This document shows positions 43,889 through 52,771 of a DNA stretch of 64,000 nt, one piece after another. The notes beneath the pieces are model-generated. The model ran no database searches. It was not told the origin of the DNA and worked only from the letters and a program-made list of their open reading frames with translations. The stretch is from Lichenicoccus sp964246745 (GTDB lineage Bacteria; Pseudomonadota; Alphaproteobacteria; Acetobacterales; Acetobacteraceae), in NCBI GenBank assembly GCA_964246745.1, contig CAXTRK010000006.1:1-64000 (forward strand), given 5' to 3'. Position numbers and translations under genes: made by a program. How positions within the stretch are numbered: the stretch's first letter is position 1; each line of letters begins with the position of its first letter.

Positions 43889-44019
43889 TAGTGTCCTGCC
43901 TCCGAAGTTTGTCGCCCTTCGCGACAGACTTCGGAGACAAGCAGGCCACTGAAAAGACTTAGCTAGTGCAGCGATTCCGACCGTTACCAAAGGTGCAGAT
44001 CTTCGGAATCGCTGCACTA
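43889..44019. repeat. 131-bp double-hairpin repeat element, copy 2
   Basis: Same length as the copy at 7716-7846 with four differences. Here hairpin B is perfect: 43964-43979 (TAGTGCAGCGATTCCG) pairs with 44004-44019 over 16 bases. Hairpin A has the same nested stems as copy 1. The last three bases, read on the minus strand, are the TAG stop of the pfkB gene. The element therefore separates the SPL-like and PfkB genes, both leftward, and could affect transcription between them. Confidence 0.9.
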
Positions 44020-44985
44020 GTCGCCGAGTGCCGCCCGCAGGCGGCCGGCGGTGTACGGCACCAGCACCAGCCCGCGCAGCCGCTCGACGGTGAGCCGGTC
44101 CGGATGCGCGGTGCCGGGTGCGGTGACCGAGGCGGCGCCGGCAGCAATGCCCCAGGCGAACGCGTCCGCCGGATCGCGTCCCTCGGCCAGCGCCATGACC
44201 ATGCCGGCGAGAAAGCTGTCGCCGGCGCCAACCGTGCCGTTCTCGACCACATCGAGCGCCGGCAGGCGAAGCGCGCCATCCGGCCAGACCAGGAGCGCGC
44301 CCCTCTCGCCCAGAGTGAGGGCAACCAGCCTCGCCCAGCCGCGGCTCACGATCTCGGCCGCGGCCGCCTCCTGCGCCGCCTCGCTCGATAGCTTGCGCCC
44401 GGCGACGCTCTCCAGTTCGGTCAGGCTGGATTTGACCAGCTCGACGCCGCCGCCAAGCAGTCCGGTCCGCAGCGCCGGCCCGGAGGTGTCGAGCACGAAG
44501 CGGATGCCGCGCTTGTCAGCCTCGGCGGCGAGGCGGGCGTAGAAATCTTCCGGCACCCCTGGCGGCAGGCTGCCGCTCGCCACCAGCCAGCCTGCCTGCA
44601 CCTGTGACACCGCGCCCAGAATCGCGGTCCATTCCGGCTCGCTGACGGTCGGACCCTGCGCGATGAAGCGGTACTCGCTGCCGTTCGAGGCGTCGATGAC
44701 GGTATGGCTCGTGCGTGTGCGGCCGGCGATCGGCAGCGTCCGCCGCTGTATGCCGGCTTCGTCGAGCAGTTCCTCGAGCAGATGGCCGGTGGCGCCGCCG
44801 GCCAGGATCAGCGCCAATGCGCGGCCGCCGAGCGCGGTGATCACGCTTGCGACATTGACGCCGCCGCCCCCCGGATCTTGCCGTTCGGCAAACGTCCGCA
44901 GCTTGTGCGTCGGCCGCACACGCTGCGCCTGTGCCGCAACGTCGATGGTCGGGTTCATGGTCAGGGTGGCAATCAAGGAAGGCAT
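44017..44985 (-). CDS. PfkB-family sugar kinase (1-phosphofructokinase-like)
   Basis: 322-residue ribokinase-fold kinase of the 6-phosphofructokinase II/1-phosphofructokinase group. It starts MPSLIATLTMNPTIDVAAQA, has the substrate motif DPGGGGVNVASVITALGG (about 38-55) and the catalytic Asp in GTVGAGDSFLAGMVMALAEG (about 250-269). It phosphorylates a fructose or tagatose phosphate with ATP. The ATG at 44985 gives the family N-terminus although no good ribosome binding site precedes it; the frame stays open upstream by chance. The TAG stop lies within the 131-bp repeat, so the extreme C-terminus may have been altered by insertion. Confidence 0.88.
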   Translation of the reverse strand: MPSLIATLTMNPTIDVAAQAQRVRPTHKLRTFAERQDPGGGGVNVASVITALGGRALALILAGGATGHLLEELLDEAGIQRRTLPIAGRTRTSHTVIDASNGSEYRFIAQGPTVSEPEWTAILGAVSQVQAGWLVASGSLPPGVPEDFYARLAAEADKRGIRFVLDTSGPALRTGLLGGGVELVKSSLTELESVAGRKLSSEAAQEAAAAEIVSRGWARLVALTLGERGALLVWPDGALRLPALDVVENGTVGAGDSFLAGMVMALAEGRDPADAFAWGIAAGAASVTAPGTAHPDRLTVERLRGLVLVPYTAGRLRAALGD

Positions 44986-45156
44986 GCACGGGTCCGGGTG
45001 TTGTCCGAAGCGATCATCGCCCAGCCCTCGAATCGCGCACAAGCCGCATCCAAATGATATGCCTGGTCGTAGGAGAGCGATCACTTCCTGGCCATCGACC
45101 GAAAGATCAACCTGATTGTCTGAGAAGCTCTGGCGCTCTTGCGTTCTGTATGGAAA

Positions 45157-46365
45157 ATGACCCGCGCGATGCCAAGCGATCCTACGCTCATCCTTGAAGC
45201 TCCCGAGATCGTCCAGCTCTCTTCCTGGATGGCCGCCTTCAACCGCGATCTGCCGACACGCGTGATGACCGCGATCTCGGCGGGCCGCGGCATCGTTCTG
45301 GTGAGCAGTGCCGGTGGTGTCGCACCTGAGCTGCAGGCGGTCATCGCCGCTCGCCTCAAGGCCGCCGACCTCGCCAGCCTTCGGCTCACGGCGCCGCTCG
45401 GAGCGCTTGCGGCGCTGCACGCAGCAATCGGCGAGGCTCTGCCGCTTTCCACTTCCGCGGGACAGCCGCTGATTGTCCTGATCGACAAGGCCGAGGCGCT
45501 ATCGGTCGAGGTGCTGCGCCGCCTCCAGGCACTTGTGGGTTTACGTCGCGCCGGGCAGCCGGTGCTGCATGCCTTGCTGATCGCAACTCCCGCCTTGCTG
45601 CCGCTGCTGCGGCAAGCCGGGCTCGGCGATCTCTGGGAGGACGCAACCGCGCATATCAGGCTGGTCCCTGAGCTTGCCGCCTGCCTGCCGGAGCCGTTCG
45701 CGAAGACCACGCCCGCGGCGCGGATTGAAACCTGGCTGCCGCCTCCGGATCTGCCGCCAGTCCTGGCGCCGCAGCCGGCCGGAACGGTTCGATCAGCGCT
45801 GCGGTGGGGCTTGCTTGCCGCGGGTGGTCTTGCCCTGACGGGATACGCCGCAGCCTGGGTGTTTCAGGCGCCCGCCGTGCCTGTCGCCGCGCCGGTCCGG
45901 ACGATCGTGACCGATGCGCAAACCTGGCAGGCGATCCACCCGGTCATGCTGCCACGGCTGGTCATGGCGCCAGTCTCATTGCCGGCCCGGATTGGGACGG
46001 CCGCCTTGTCGCCGAGCGCCGCGTCCGACGTCGGCATGGCGCCTCTCCATGTGACCATCCGCTACCGACGGGGCGATCCGGCCGCCGCCACCCGAGCGGC
46101 GCTGCTGCTGTCGCATCTGCGCCAACAAGGGTTGCTCGCCGACGGTCCGTTGCCGGCGAGCGGGGCCGCCTCCCGGGTAGGCTATGGCTTCGTGCAGGAT
46201 GGCGCGGCGGCAGTCGATCTGGCGAACCGCCTTGGTCTTGGCGCGCCGCATCTGAGCGCGCCTGATCCGCGCGGCGCAGACCTTGCCAGACCAGGCGGGA
46301 TTTCCATCTTCATCGGCGCGCGCGACCCGGCAAGCGTCGCCAAACAAGCAAAGGGCTCGACATAG
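45157..46365 (+). CDS. ExeA/GspA-like protein lacking Walker A, with one membrane segment
   Basis: 402-residue protein of two parts. The N-terminal ~190 residues resemble AAA ATPases of the ExeA type: PLIVLIDKAEALSVEVLRRL looks like Walker B, and LIATPALLPLLRQAGLGDLW is in the usual later place. The expected P-loop is replaced by IVLVSSAGGVAPEL without GKT/S, so ATP binding is doubtful. A transmembrane helix follows (LLAAGGLALTGYAAAWVF, about 216-233). The periplasmic part has VTIRYRRGDPAAATRAALLL and YGFVQDGAAAVDLANRLGLG, a pattern that recalls LytR_C-like domains. The next gene, an OmpA-domain protein, starts on the very next base, so a joint envelope role is likely. Function unknown. Confidence 0.7.
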   Translation: MTRAMPSDPTLILEAPEIVQLSSWMAAFNRDLPTRVMTAISAGRGIVLVSSAGGVAPELQAVIAARLKAADLASLRLTAPLGALAALHAAIGEALPLSTSAGQPLIVLIDKAEALSVEVLRRLQALVGLRRAGQPVLHALLIATPALLPLLRQAGLGDLWEDATAHIRLVPELAACLPEPFAKTTPAARIETWLPPPDLPPVLAPQPAGTVRSALRWGLLAAGGLALTGYAAAWVFQAPAVPVAAPVRTIVTDAQTWQAIHPVMLPRLVMAPVSLPARIGTAALSPSAASDVGMAPLHVTIRYRRGDPAAATRAALLLSHLRQQGLLADGPLPASGAASRVGYGFVQDGAAAVDLANRLGLGAPHLSAPDPRGADLARPGGISIFIGARDPASVAKQAKGST

Positions 46366-46842
46366 ATGCATCGGAACCGCGGGATTATGGTGGGCGCATC
46401 AATTCTGGTGTCCGCGGCATGGGGCGGCCTGGCCAGCGCCCAAACCACGAACGCCGCGGCGGCTCCCCAATCTGCTTCAGGCCAGTCCGCGGCGGCTCCC
46501 CAATCCGCGGCGCCCCCTTGGATCGATCTCTATTTCACCACCGGCAGCAGCACGATCCGTCCACAGGACCAGGCGAAGCTCGACAAAGCCTCACGTACCT
46601 TCACCGAGGGCAAGCCAATCGTCATGATCGTCGCCGGGTCGACCGACCGGACCGGCTCGCCGGAAGCGAACCTCAAGCTTTCCGAGGCGCGTGCCACCGT
46701 CGTGCTGCAGCAACTGGTGGCGCGCGGCATTCCGGTCCAGCGCCTCCAACTGCTTGCCGAGGGTGTTTCGGACCCTGCGGTGCCGGACAGCACGGACAAG
46801 AGCGAACAACGCGACCGTCGTGTGCAGATCTCCTGGCGCTGA
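46366..46842 (+). CDS. OmpA-family peptidoglycan-associated protein
   Basis: 158-residue secreted protein with a signal peptide (cleavage near ASA-QTT), an Ala/Gln/Ser linker with the AAPQSA unit repeated, and an OmpA_C domain (about 52-158). IDLYFTTGSSTIRPQDQAKL, STDRTGSPEANLKLSEARAT and GIPVQRLQLLAEG fit the peptidoglycan-binding fold, ending RDRRVQISW. No lipobox or beta-barrel is present, so it is probably periplasmic and bound to peptidoglycan. The ATG directly abuts the preceding TAG stop with zero spacing, so it depends on translation of the ATPase-like gene. Confidence 0.88.
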   Translation: MHRNRGIMVGASILVSAAWGGLASAQTTNAAAAPQSASGQSAAAPQSAAPPWIDLYFTTGSSTIRPQDQAKLDKASRTFTEGKPIVMIVAGSTDRTGSPEANLKLSEARATVVLQQLVARGIPVQRLQLLAEGVSDPAVPDSTDKSEQRDRRVQISWR

Positions 46843-46885
46843 GCTACCAGCCAGGACCCGAGAAACATAACAGCTAGATGCCGAC

Positions 46886-48283
46886 ATGCATCCGGACGTG
46901 CTCTTCCCGGCCGATCCCGCAACGCGCGCCATCGCCAGGCGGCTTCACGGCGAGGTTGCTGGCCTCCCGCTGATCTGTCCGCACAGCCATGCGGAGCCGG
47001 CCTGGTTCGCAACCGACGCGCCGTTCGCCGATCCCGCTGGCTTGCTGGTGGTCCCGGACCATTACATCACCCGTATGCTCTACAGCCAGGGCGTGGCATT
47101 GGAGTCGCTCGGCGTGCCGCGCCGCGATGGCGGCCCGGTCGAGCGGGACCCACGCGCGATCTGGCGTTGTTTCGCCGCGCACTGGCACCTGTTCCGCGCC
47201 ACGCCGACCCGGCTCTGGCTGGAGCGGACTTTAAGCGCCCTGTTCGATGTCACGGAGACACTGAACGCGGCCAACGCCGACGCGATCTACGACCGCATCG
47301 CGGACCGCTTGAGCGAGCCTGCCTTTCATCCACGTGCGCTGTTCGAGCGGTTCAACATAGAATGCCTGTCCACCACCGACGCGGCGCTCGATCCGCTGAC
47401 CCACCATCAGGCGCTGCGCGACAGCGGCTGGAACGGCCGGGTCATTCCCACCTTTCGTCCCGACGCGGTGATGGACCCGGAATTCGACGGGTTTCGTGAC
47501 AATGTCTCCCGGCTTGGCGCGCTCGCCAACCAGGATACCGGCACCTGGCGCGGCTATCTCGACGCGCTGGCTTCGCGCCGACAGGCGTTCAAGGCGATGG
47601 GTGCGACCGCGACGGACCACGGCCATCCGAGTGCCGCCACCGCCAATCTGCCCACGCCCGAGGCGGAGCGCCTGTTCGCCCGCGCGATGGCCGGTGATCT
47701 CGTCCCCGCCGACGCCGAGTTGTTCCGCGCGCAGATGCTGACCGAGATGGCGCGCATGAGTCTGGCGGACGGGCTGGTCATGCAGATCCATCCCGGCGCC
47801 TGGCGCAACCACAACCCGGCTGTCCGCGAGCGTTTCGGCCGCGACCGTGGCGCCGACATTCCACGTCCGACCGATTATGTCGCTTCACTCAAGCCGCTGC
47901 TCGACCGCTTCGGCAATGAGCGCGACCTCATCATCATCCTGTTCACCCTCGACGAGGCTGCGTTCTCGCGAGAGCTGGCGCCGCTCGCCGGTCACTACCC
48001 GGCATTGCGTCTGGGTCCGCCCTGGTGGTTCCTTGACAGCCCCGAGGCGATGCGCCGGTTTCGCGAGACCACCACCGAGACCGCGGGCTTCTACAACACC
48101 GTCGGCTTCAATGACGACACCCGCGCCTTCTGCTCGGTTCCGGCCCGCCACGACGTCGCCCGACGCACCGATTGCGCCTTTCTCGCCCGCCTGGTCGCCG
48201 AGCACCGCATGAGCGAGGACGAAGCCCGCAAAACCGCGATCGATCTGGCCTACACTCTGCCCAAGCAGGCCTACCGGCTCTGA
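46886..48283 (+). CDS. uxaC: Uronate (glucuronate/galacturonate) isomerase
   Basis: 465-residue amidohydrolase-fold enzyme that converts D-glucuronate to D-fructuronate or D-galacturonate to D-tagaturonate. The N-terminal LICPHSHAEPAWFATDAPFA (about 29-48) carries the metal-binding HxH pair His33/His35, and the C-terminal SPEAMRRFRETTTETAGFYN and ETTTETAGFYNTVGFNDDTR fit UxaC. Length is normal. No other hexuronate genes (uxuA, uxuB, kdgK) are nearby, though the ACS transporter at 39-40 kb could carry hexuronates. The ribosome binding site before the ATG is poor. It converges on clpA with 12 bases between. Confidence 0.92.
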   Translation: MHPDVLFPADPATRAIARRLHGEVAGLPLICPHSHAEPAWFATDAPFADPAGLLVVPDHYITRMLYSQGVALESLGVPRRDGGPVERDPRAIWRCFAAHWHLFRATPTRLWLERTLSALFDVTETLNAANADAIYDRIADRLSEPAFHPRALFERFNIECLSTTDAALDPLTHHQALRDSGWNGRVIPTFRPDAVMDPEFDGFRDNVSRLGALANQDTGTWRGYLDALASRRQAFKAMGATATDHGHPSAATANLPTPEAERLFARAMAGDLVPADAELFRAQMLTEMARMSLADGLVMQIHPGAWRNHNPAVRERFGRDRGADIPRPTDYVASLKPLLDRFGNERDLIIILFTLDEAAFSRELAPLAGHYPALRLGPPWWFLDSPEAMRRFRETTTETAGFYNTVGFNDDTRAFCSVPARHDVARRTDCAFLARLVAEHRMSEDEARKTAIDLAYTLPKQAYRL

Positions 48284-48295
48284 GGCAGCCTGGCC

Positions 48296-50638
48296 TCAGT
48301 GCGCGCTCTCGGACTCCCGCTCTGATCCGCCCTCATCGCCCTCACTTTCCACCGGCGCCGTAATTCCGGCTGCCTCCTGATACTCAAAGCCGAGCTTGCC
48401 GTCGCGCAGGCTGACCTTGACCGAACCGCCTTTGGCGAGACGCCCGAACAGTAGTTCTTCGGCAAGCGGCTTCTTGATATGCTCCTGGATGACCCGGGCG
48501 AGGGGACGTGCGCCGTAGAGCCGGTCATAACCGCGCTCCGCGAGCCATTCCTTCGCCGCCGAAGACAGCTCGATGGTGACATTGCGGTCGGCGAGTTGCG
48601 CCTCGAGCTGGAGGACAAACTTCTCGACCACCTGAGCCACGATCTCGGGCGTGAGCCCCGCGAACGGGATGATGGCGTCGAGCCGGTTGCGGAACTCGGG
48701 GGTGAACATCCGCTTGATCGCTTCTTCGTCCTCGCCGGCACGGCTGTCGCGGCCGAAGCCGATCGCCTCGCGTGTGAGGTCGGCGGCTCCGGCGTTGGTG
48801 GTCATGATCAGGATGACGTTGCGGAAATCAACGGTCTTGCCGTTATGGTCGGTGAGCTTGCCGTGGTCCATGACCTGCAGCAGGATGTTGTAGAGGTCCT
48901 GGTGCGCCTTCTCGATCTCGTCGAGCAGCAGCACGGCGTGCGGATGCTGGTCGATCGAGTCGGTGAGCAGTCCTCCCTGATCAAAGCCGACATAGCCGGG
49001 CGGCGCTCCGATCAGCCGCGAGATGCTGTGCCGCTCCATATATTCCGACATGTCGAAGCGGATCAGTTCGATGCCCAAGGTGGCGGCAAGCTGCTTGGCG
49101 ACTTCGGTCTTGCCGACGCCGGTGGGACCCGAGAACAGGTAGTTGCCGATCGGCTTCTCCGCGTCGCGTAGCCCCGCGCGTGACAACTTGATTGCCGCCC
49201 CCAACGATTCGATGGCGCGGTCCTGGCCGAACACCATCGCCTTGAGGTCACGCTCGAGCGTACGCAGCGTCTCCTTGTCGTCGGCGGATACGCTCTTGGG
49301 CGGGATGCGCGCGATCTTGGCGACGATCTCCTCGACATCCCGCAGCGTCACGGTCTTGCGGCGCTTGCCTTCGGGTTGGAGCATGCGGGAGGCGCCGACC
49401 TCGTCGATCACGTCGATCGCCTTGTCCGGCAGCTTGCGGTCGTGGATGTATTTCGCGGAGAGTTCGACGGAGGCGCGTATCGCCTCCTCGGTGTAGCGCA
49501 CCTTGTGGTGCTTCTCGTAGTTCACTTTGAGGCCACGCAGGATCTTGACCGCATCCTCGACCGACGGCTCGTTCACGTCGATCTTCTGGAAGCGGCGCAC
49601 CAGGGCGCGATCCTTCTCGAAGTAGTTGCGGAACTCCTTGTACGTGGTCGAACCGATGCAGCGCAGGGTGCCTTGCGCGAGCGCCGGCTTGAGCAGGTTC
49701 GACGCATCCATCGCGCCGCCGGAGGTGGCGCCGGCGCCGATCACGGTATGGATCTCGTCGATGAACAGGATGCCGCCGGGATTGTTTTCGAGTTCGGTGA
49801 CAACGGCCTTCAGCCGCTCCTCGAAATCGCCGCGATAGCGCGTGCCGGCCAGCAGCGCGCCCATGTCGAGTGCGTAGATGGTCGACTTCGCCAGGACTTC
49901 CGGCACGTCGCCCTCGACGATGCGCTTGGCCAGGCCTTCGGCGATGGCGGTCTTGCCGACGCCCGGATCGCCCACATAGAGGGGATTGTTCTTGGTGCGA
50001 CGGCACAGGATCTGGATGGTGCGCTCGATCTCCTGGTCGCGGCCGATGAGCGGGTCGATCTTGCCGGCCTGCGCCTTCTTGTTGAGATTGACGCAGTAGG
50101 CGGACAGCCCATCCTGGTTCTTGCTGGTACGCCCGCGCTCCTCGCGTTCAGCCTCGGGGCCGTCATTCGACGAGCCGGCGACCGGGCGCTGCGCCGAGCG
50201 GCCAGGCGCCTTGGCGATGCCATGCGAAATGAAATTCACCGCGTCGAGACGCGTCATATCCTGGAGTTGCAGGAAATAGACGGCATGACTCTCGCGCTCG
50301 GAGAACAGCGCCACCAGCACATTGGCGCCGGTGACCTCGTCGCGTCCGGAGGACTGCACGTGAATGGCCGCACGCTGGACGACACGCTGGAACGCCGCGG
50401 TCGGCTTGGGTTCGCTCGCGCGGTCAGAGGCGAGTCCCGCCAGATCCTTGTCAAGGAACTCGGTGAGGTCGGAGCGGATCTTGTCCAGGTCGACGCCGCA
50501 GGCACGAAGCACCGTCGCCGCGTCGCCGTCATCAACCAGCCCGAGCAGGAGATGTTCCAAGGTGGCATATTCATGCCGTCGCTCACCGGCGAGCGATAAA
50601 GCACGATGGAGCGTCTGTTCGAGGTTTCGGGACAACAT
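48296..50638 (-). CDS. clpA: ATP-dependent Clp protease ATP-binding subunit ClpA
   Basis: 780-residue AAA+ unfoldase with an N-terminal Clp_N repeat domain (about 1-140), D1 with Walker A GDPGVGKTAIAEGLA (about 221-235) and Walker B ILFIDEIHTVIGAG, and D2 with Walker A GPTGVGKTEVAK (about 508-519). The absence of the long ClpB middle domain and the presence of an IGF tripeptide (TREAIGFGRD), which docks on ClpP, mark it as ClpA. The C-terminus is acidic. The adaptor clpS lies 186 bases upstream on the same strand. It degrades N-degron and SsrA-type substrates with ClpP, which is not in the window. Confidence 0.97.
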   Translation of the reverse strand: MLSRNLEQTLHRALSLAGERRHEYATLEHLLLGLVDDGDAATVLRACGVDLDKIRSDLTEFLDKDLAGLASDRASEPKPTAAFQRVVQRAAIHVQSSGRDEVTGANVLVALFSERESHAVYFLQLQDMTRLDAVNFISHGIAKAPGRSAQRPVAGSSNDGPEAEREERGRTSKNQDGLSAYCVNLNKKAQAGKIDPLIGRDQEIERTIQILCRRTKNNPLYVGDPGVGKTAIAEGLAKRIVEGDVPEVLAKSTIYALDMGALLAGTRYRGDFEERLKAVVTELENNPGGILFIDEIHTVIGAGATSGGAMDASNLLKPALAQGTLRCIGSTTYKEFRNYFEKDRALVRRFQKIDVNEPSVEDAVKILRGLKVNYEKHHKVRYTEEAIRASVELSAKYIHDRKLPDKAIDVIDEVGASRMLQPEGKRRKTVTLRDVEEIVAKIARIPPKSVSADDKETLRTLERDLKAMVFGQDRAIESLGAAIKLSRAGLRDAEKPIGNYLFSGPTGVGKTEVAKQLAATLGIELIRFDMSEYMERHSISRLIGAPPGYVGFDQGGLLTDSIDQHPHAVLLLDEIEKAHQDLYNILLQVMDHGKLTDHNGKTVDFRNVILIMTTNAGAADLTREAIGFGRDSRAGEDEEAIKRMFTPEFRNRLDAIIPFAGLTPEIVAQVVEKFVLQLEAQLADRNVTIELSSAAKEWLAERGYDRLYGARPLARVIQEHIKKPLAEELLFGRLAKGGSVKVSLRDGKLGFEYQEAAGITAPVESEGDEGGSERESESAH

Positions 50639-50824
50639 GGATGACGCTCCTTCCGTCTAGGCCGGGCACCGCACCGTACCGAGGTTAATGGTCCCGACGC
50701 TAGTCCAGACCGTATCTTTCGTGTGTTTCGCCAGGAAGGCCAGAGAAAACGCACCCCGAACGGGGCGGTGAACAGCCATATGGGAAGGACTTCGCCGTGA
50801 TTGAAGGACATCCAGGCGGACGTC

Positions 50825-51253
50825 TCAGTCCTTCTCGATCGTGCATTGCAGCGGATGCTGGTTCTGCCGAGCCAGGTCCATGACCTGAGTCACCTTGGTT
50901 TCGGCCACTTCGTAGGTAAAGACGCCGCAGACGCCGACGCCGCGCTTATGGACGTGCAGCATGATCCGCGTCGCCTCGTCGCGGTTCTTCTGGAAGAAGC
51001 GTTCCAGCACGTGCACGACGAACTCCATCGGCGTGTAGTCGTCGTTAAGCATCAACACCTTGTACATGGCGGGCTTGCGCGTGCGCGGCCGGGTCTTGAC
51101 CACCACGCCGGTATTCGGCGTCTCCTCGCCGGACCCGTCCGTGCGCCGTCCCGGAGTTTGCGGTCCAAGCTGGGGCGGTCCAAGCTGAGGCGGTCCGAGG
51201 GGACCGTCCGTCTTGCCCGGACCGCCCGGTCCATCTGTCGCGAAATCGCTCAT
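50825..51253 (-). CDS. clpS: ATP-dependent Clp protease adaptor ClpS
   Basis: 142-residue adaptor that hands N-degron substrates to ClpA. The core (about 58-142) has YKVLMLNDDYTPMEFVVHVL with the N-terminal-residue pocket, FFQKNRDEATRIMLHVHKRG and the end QNQHPLQCTIEKD. The first ~55 residues form an extended, Gly/Pro-rich tail with LGPPQ repeated, longer than in E. coli ClpS. The ATG at 51253 (MSDFATDG) is the best start, as the frame further upstream lacks ClpS character, but its ribosome binding site is weak. It is divergent from the carboxypeptidase gene with about 236 bases between. Confidence 0.95.
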   Translation of the reverse strand: MSDFATDGPGGPGKTDGPLGPPQLGPPQLGPQTPGRRTDGSGEETPNTGVVVKTRPRTRKPAMYKVLMLNDDYTPMEFVVHVLERFFQKNRDEATRIMLHVHKRGVGVCGVFTYEVAETKVTQVMDLARQNQHPLQCTIEKD

Positions 51254-51489
51254 CTTGACGCCGACATGGGGTATGCGGACGCCGTGCGCAAGCACATGGC
51301 GGCATGGACCGCTCCCGCCAGCGAAATCGTGACGCTGCCAAAAAAATCGAGCAAGTCCTTCACAATGGAAGAGAATCAACTGGACGTGCTGACACAAGGC
51401 CCATTACGGTCAGTTCATCACGCAGAGGCGAGCAAGGATGGCAGCGAGCCTCTGATGCCAGCCGCGCGAGAGGGATGGATCGGGCGGCG

Positions 51490-52650
51490 ATGAAGGCATC
51501 TGCAAACCATAGGCGACGCTTCAGCCTGATCCTCGCCGCGGCGGCCTTGTGCAGCATCGGTCTCGCCCATGCCGCCAGAGCCCAGTATGTCGGCCGTGTC
51601 AGCTCCTTCGTCATGGACGCCAACACCGGCCGCGTGCTGCAGGAATACAATCCCGACCTGAGGCGCTATCCCGCCAGCCTGACCAAGCTGATGACCCTCT
51701 ATCTCGCCTTCAAGGCGCTCCAAGGCAACCGTATCAGCCTCGACGAGGCGGTGCCGGTGTCGAGCCACTCCGCCTCAATGGAGCCGTCCAAGCTTGGTCT
51801 GGTGCCGGGCAGCTATCTCACGGTGGAGCAGGCGATCCTGGCCCTGGTCACCAAGTCCGCCAACGATGCCGCCTGCGCGCTGGGCGAACTGATCGGCGGC
51901 GGCAGCGAGCAGCGCTTCGCACAGATGATGACCCTGCAAGCACGCATGCTCGGCATGACCAGCACCAGCTTCCGCAACGCGTCCGGCCTGCCAGACACGG
52001 AGCAGGTCACCACCGCCCGCGACCTGGCGATGCTCACCCGGCACCTGATGCGCGAGTTTCCGGGCGACTATCACTACTTCTCGGTGCCGGCGTTCATGTT
52101 CCATGGCCGCTACATCAGCAATCATGACTCGATGCTGCGCACCTATCCCGGCGTGGACGGGCTCAAGACCGGCTATACCGCCGAAGCAGGGCATAATCTG
52201 GTCTCCTCCGCAGTGCACGGCAGCGTGCGTCTGATCGGCGTCGTGCTCGGAGCGCGCACCAATCCCGAGCGCTCGGCGATGATGTCCAACCTCTTTGACG
52301 CCGGCTTCCACATGGAGGGTGTGCCCACAGAACCGCGAACCACGCCGCGAACCATGCCGCGCGGCTGGCGGGCGCCGATGGTCATGGTCTCCGACAACCC
52401 CTTCGCCCGCCGGGAATGGCGCGGGCAGGAAGAGCGCGGGCCGATCTGGCATGGGCGCCATCACCTCCGCCACGTCGTCCATCTGCGCTATGCAAGGTGG
52501 CACCTGACTGATTTCCACCCAAGCCATGGCCGACATGGCGCGCATCTCATCAGCGCCCGCCTGCGTCGTGTGCTCGCGCATGGCAGACATTTCCCGCGGC
52601 GGCGCTTCCAGACCGCCGCCGTCGACATCCACGATATCCAGACTGGCTGA
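51490..52650 (+). CDS. D-alanyl-D-alanine carboxypeptidase (DacA/PBP5-type serine peptidase)
   Basis: 386-residue S11 peptidase with a signal peptide (LILAAAALCSIGLAHAARAQ). All three active-site motifs are present: SLTK (Ser63, Lys66), SAN (123-125) and KTG (226-228). It trims terminal D-Ala from peptidoglycan in the periplasm. The last ~100 residues differ from PBP5, having no typical beta domain but a His/Arg-rich tail (WHGRHHLRHVVHLRYARWHL and further). The ATG at 51490 is preferred; an ATG at 51475 sits directly against GAGAGGG, too close to use it. No C-terminal amphipathic anchor is evident. Confidence 0.9.
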   Translation: MKASANHRRRFSLILAAAALCSIGLAHAARAQYVGRVSSFVMDANTGRVLQEYNPDLRRYPASLTKLMTLYLAFKALQGNRISLDEAVPVSSHSASMEPSKLGLVPGSYLTVEQAILALVTKSANDAACALGELIGGGSEQRFAQMMTLQARMLGMTSTSFRNASGLPDTEQVTTARDLAMLTRHLMREFPGDYHYFSVPAFMFHGRYISNHDSMLRTYPGVDGLKTGYTAEAGHNLVSSAVHGSVRLIGVVLGARTNPERSAMMSNLFDAGFHMEGVPTEPRTTPRTMPRGWRAPMVMVSDNPFARREWRGQEERGPIWHGRHHLRHVVHLRYARWHLTDFHPSHGRHGAHLISARLRRVLAHGRHFPRRRFQTAAVDIHDIQTG

Positions 52651-52771
52651 CCTGGCGCGTCAGCATAGCCCGCCCGCCGGAGCGACATCGGCGACGACAG
52701 TCTTGCTTTAGCCCGGCCGCCTGCTCATTTTCTCCGCTGACGCGGATTGATGATGACTGGAGGAGCATGCG

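Noticed and set aside
44017..45420. N-terminally extended PfkB gene starting at 45420
   Set aside because: The extra 145 residues have no kinase character and overlap the divergent ATPase-like gene; the family N-terminus begins at the ATG at 44985.
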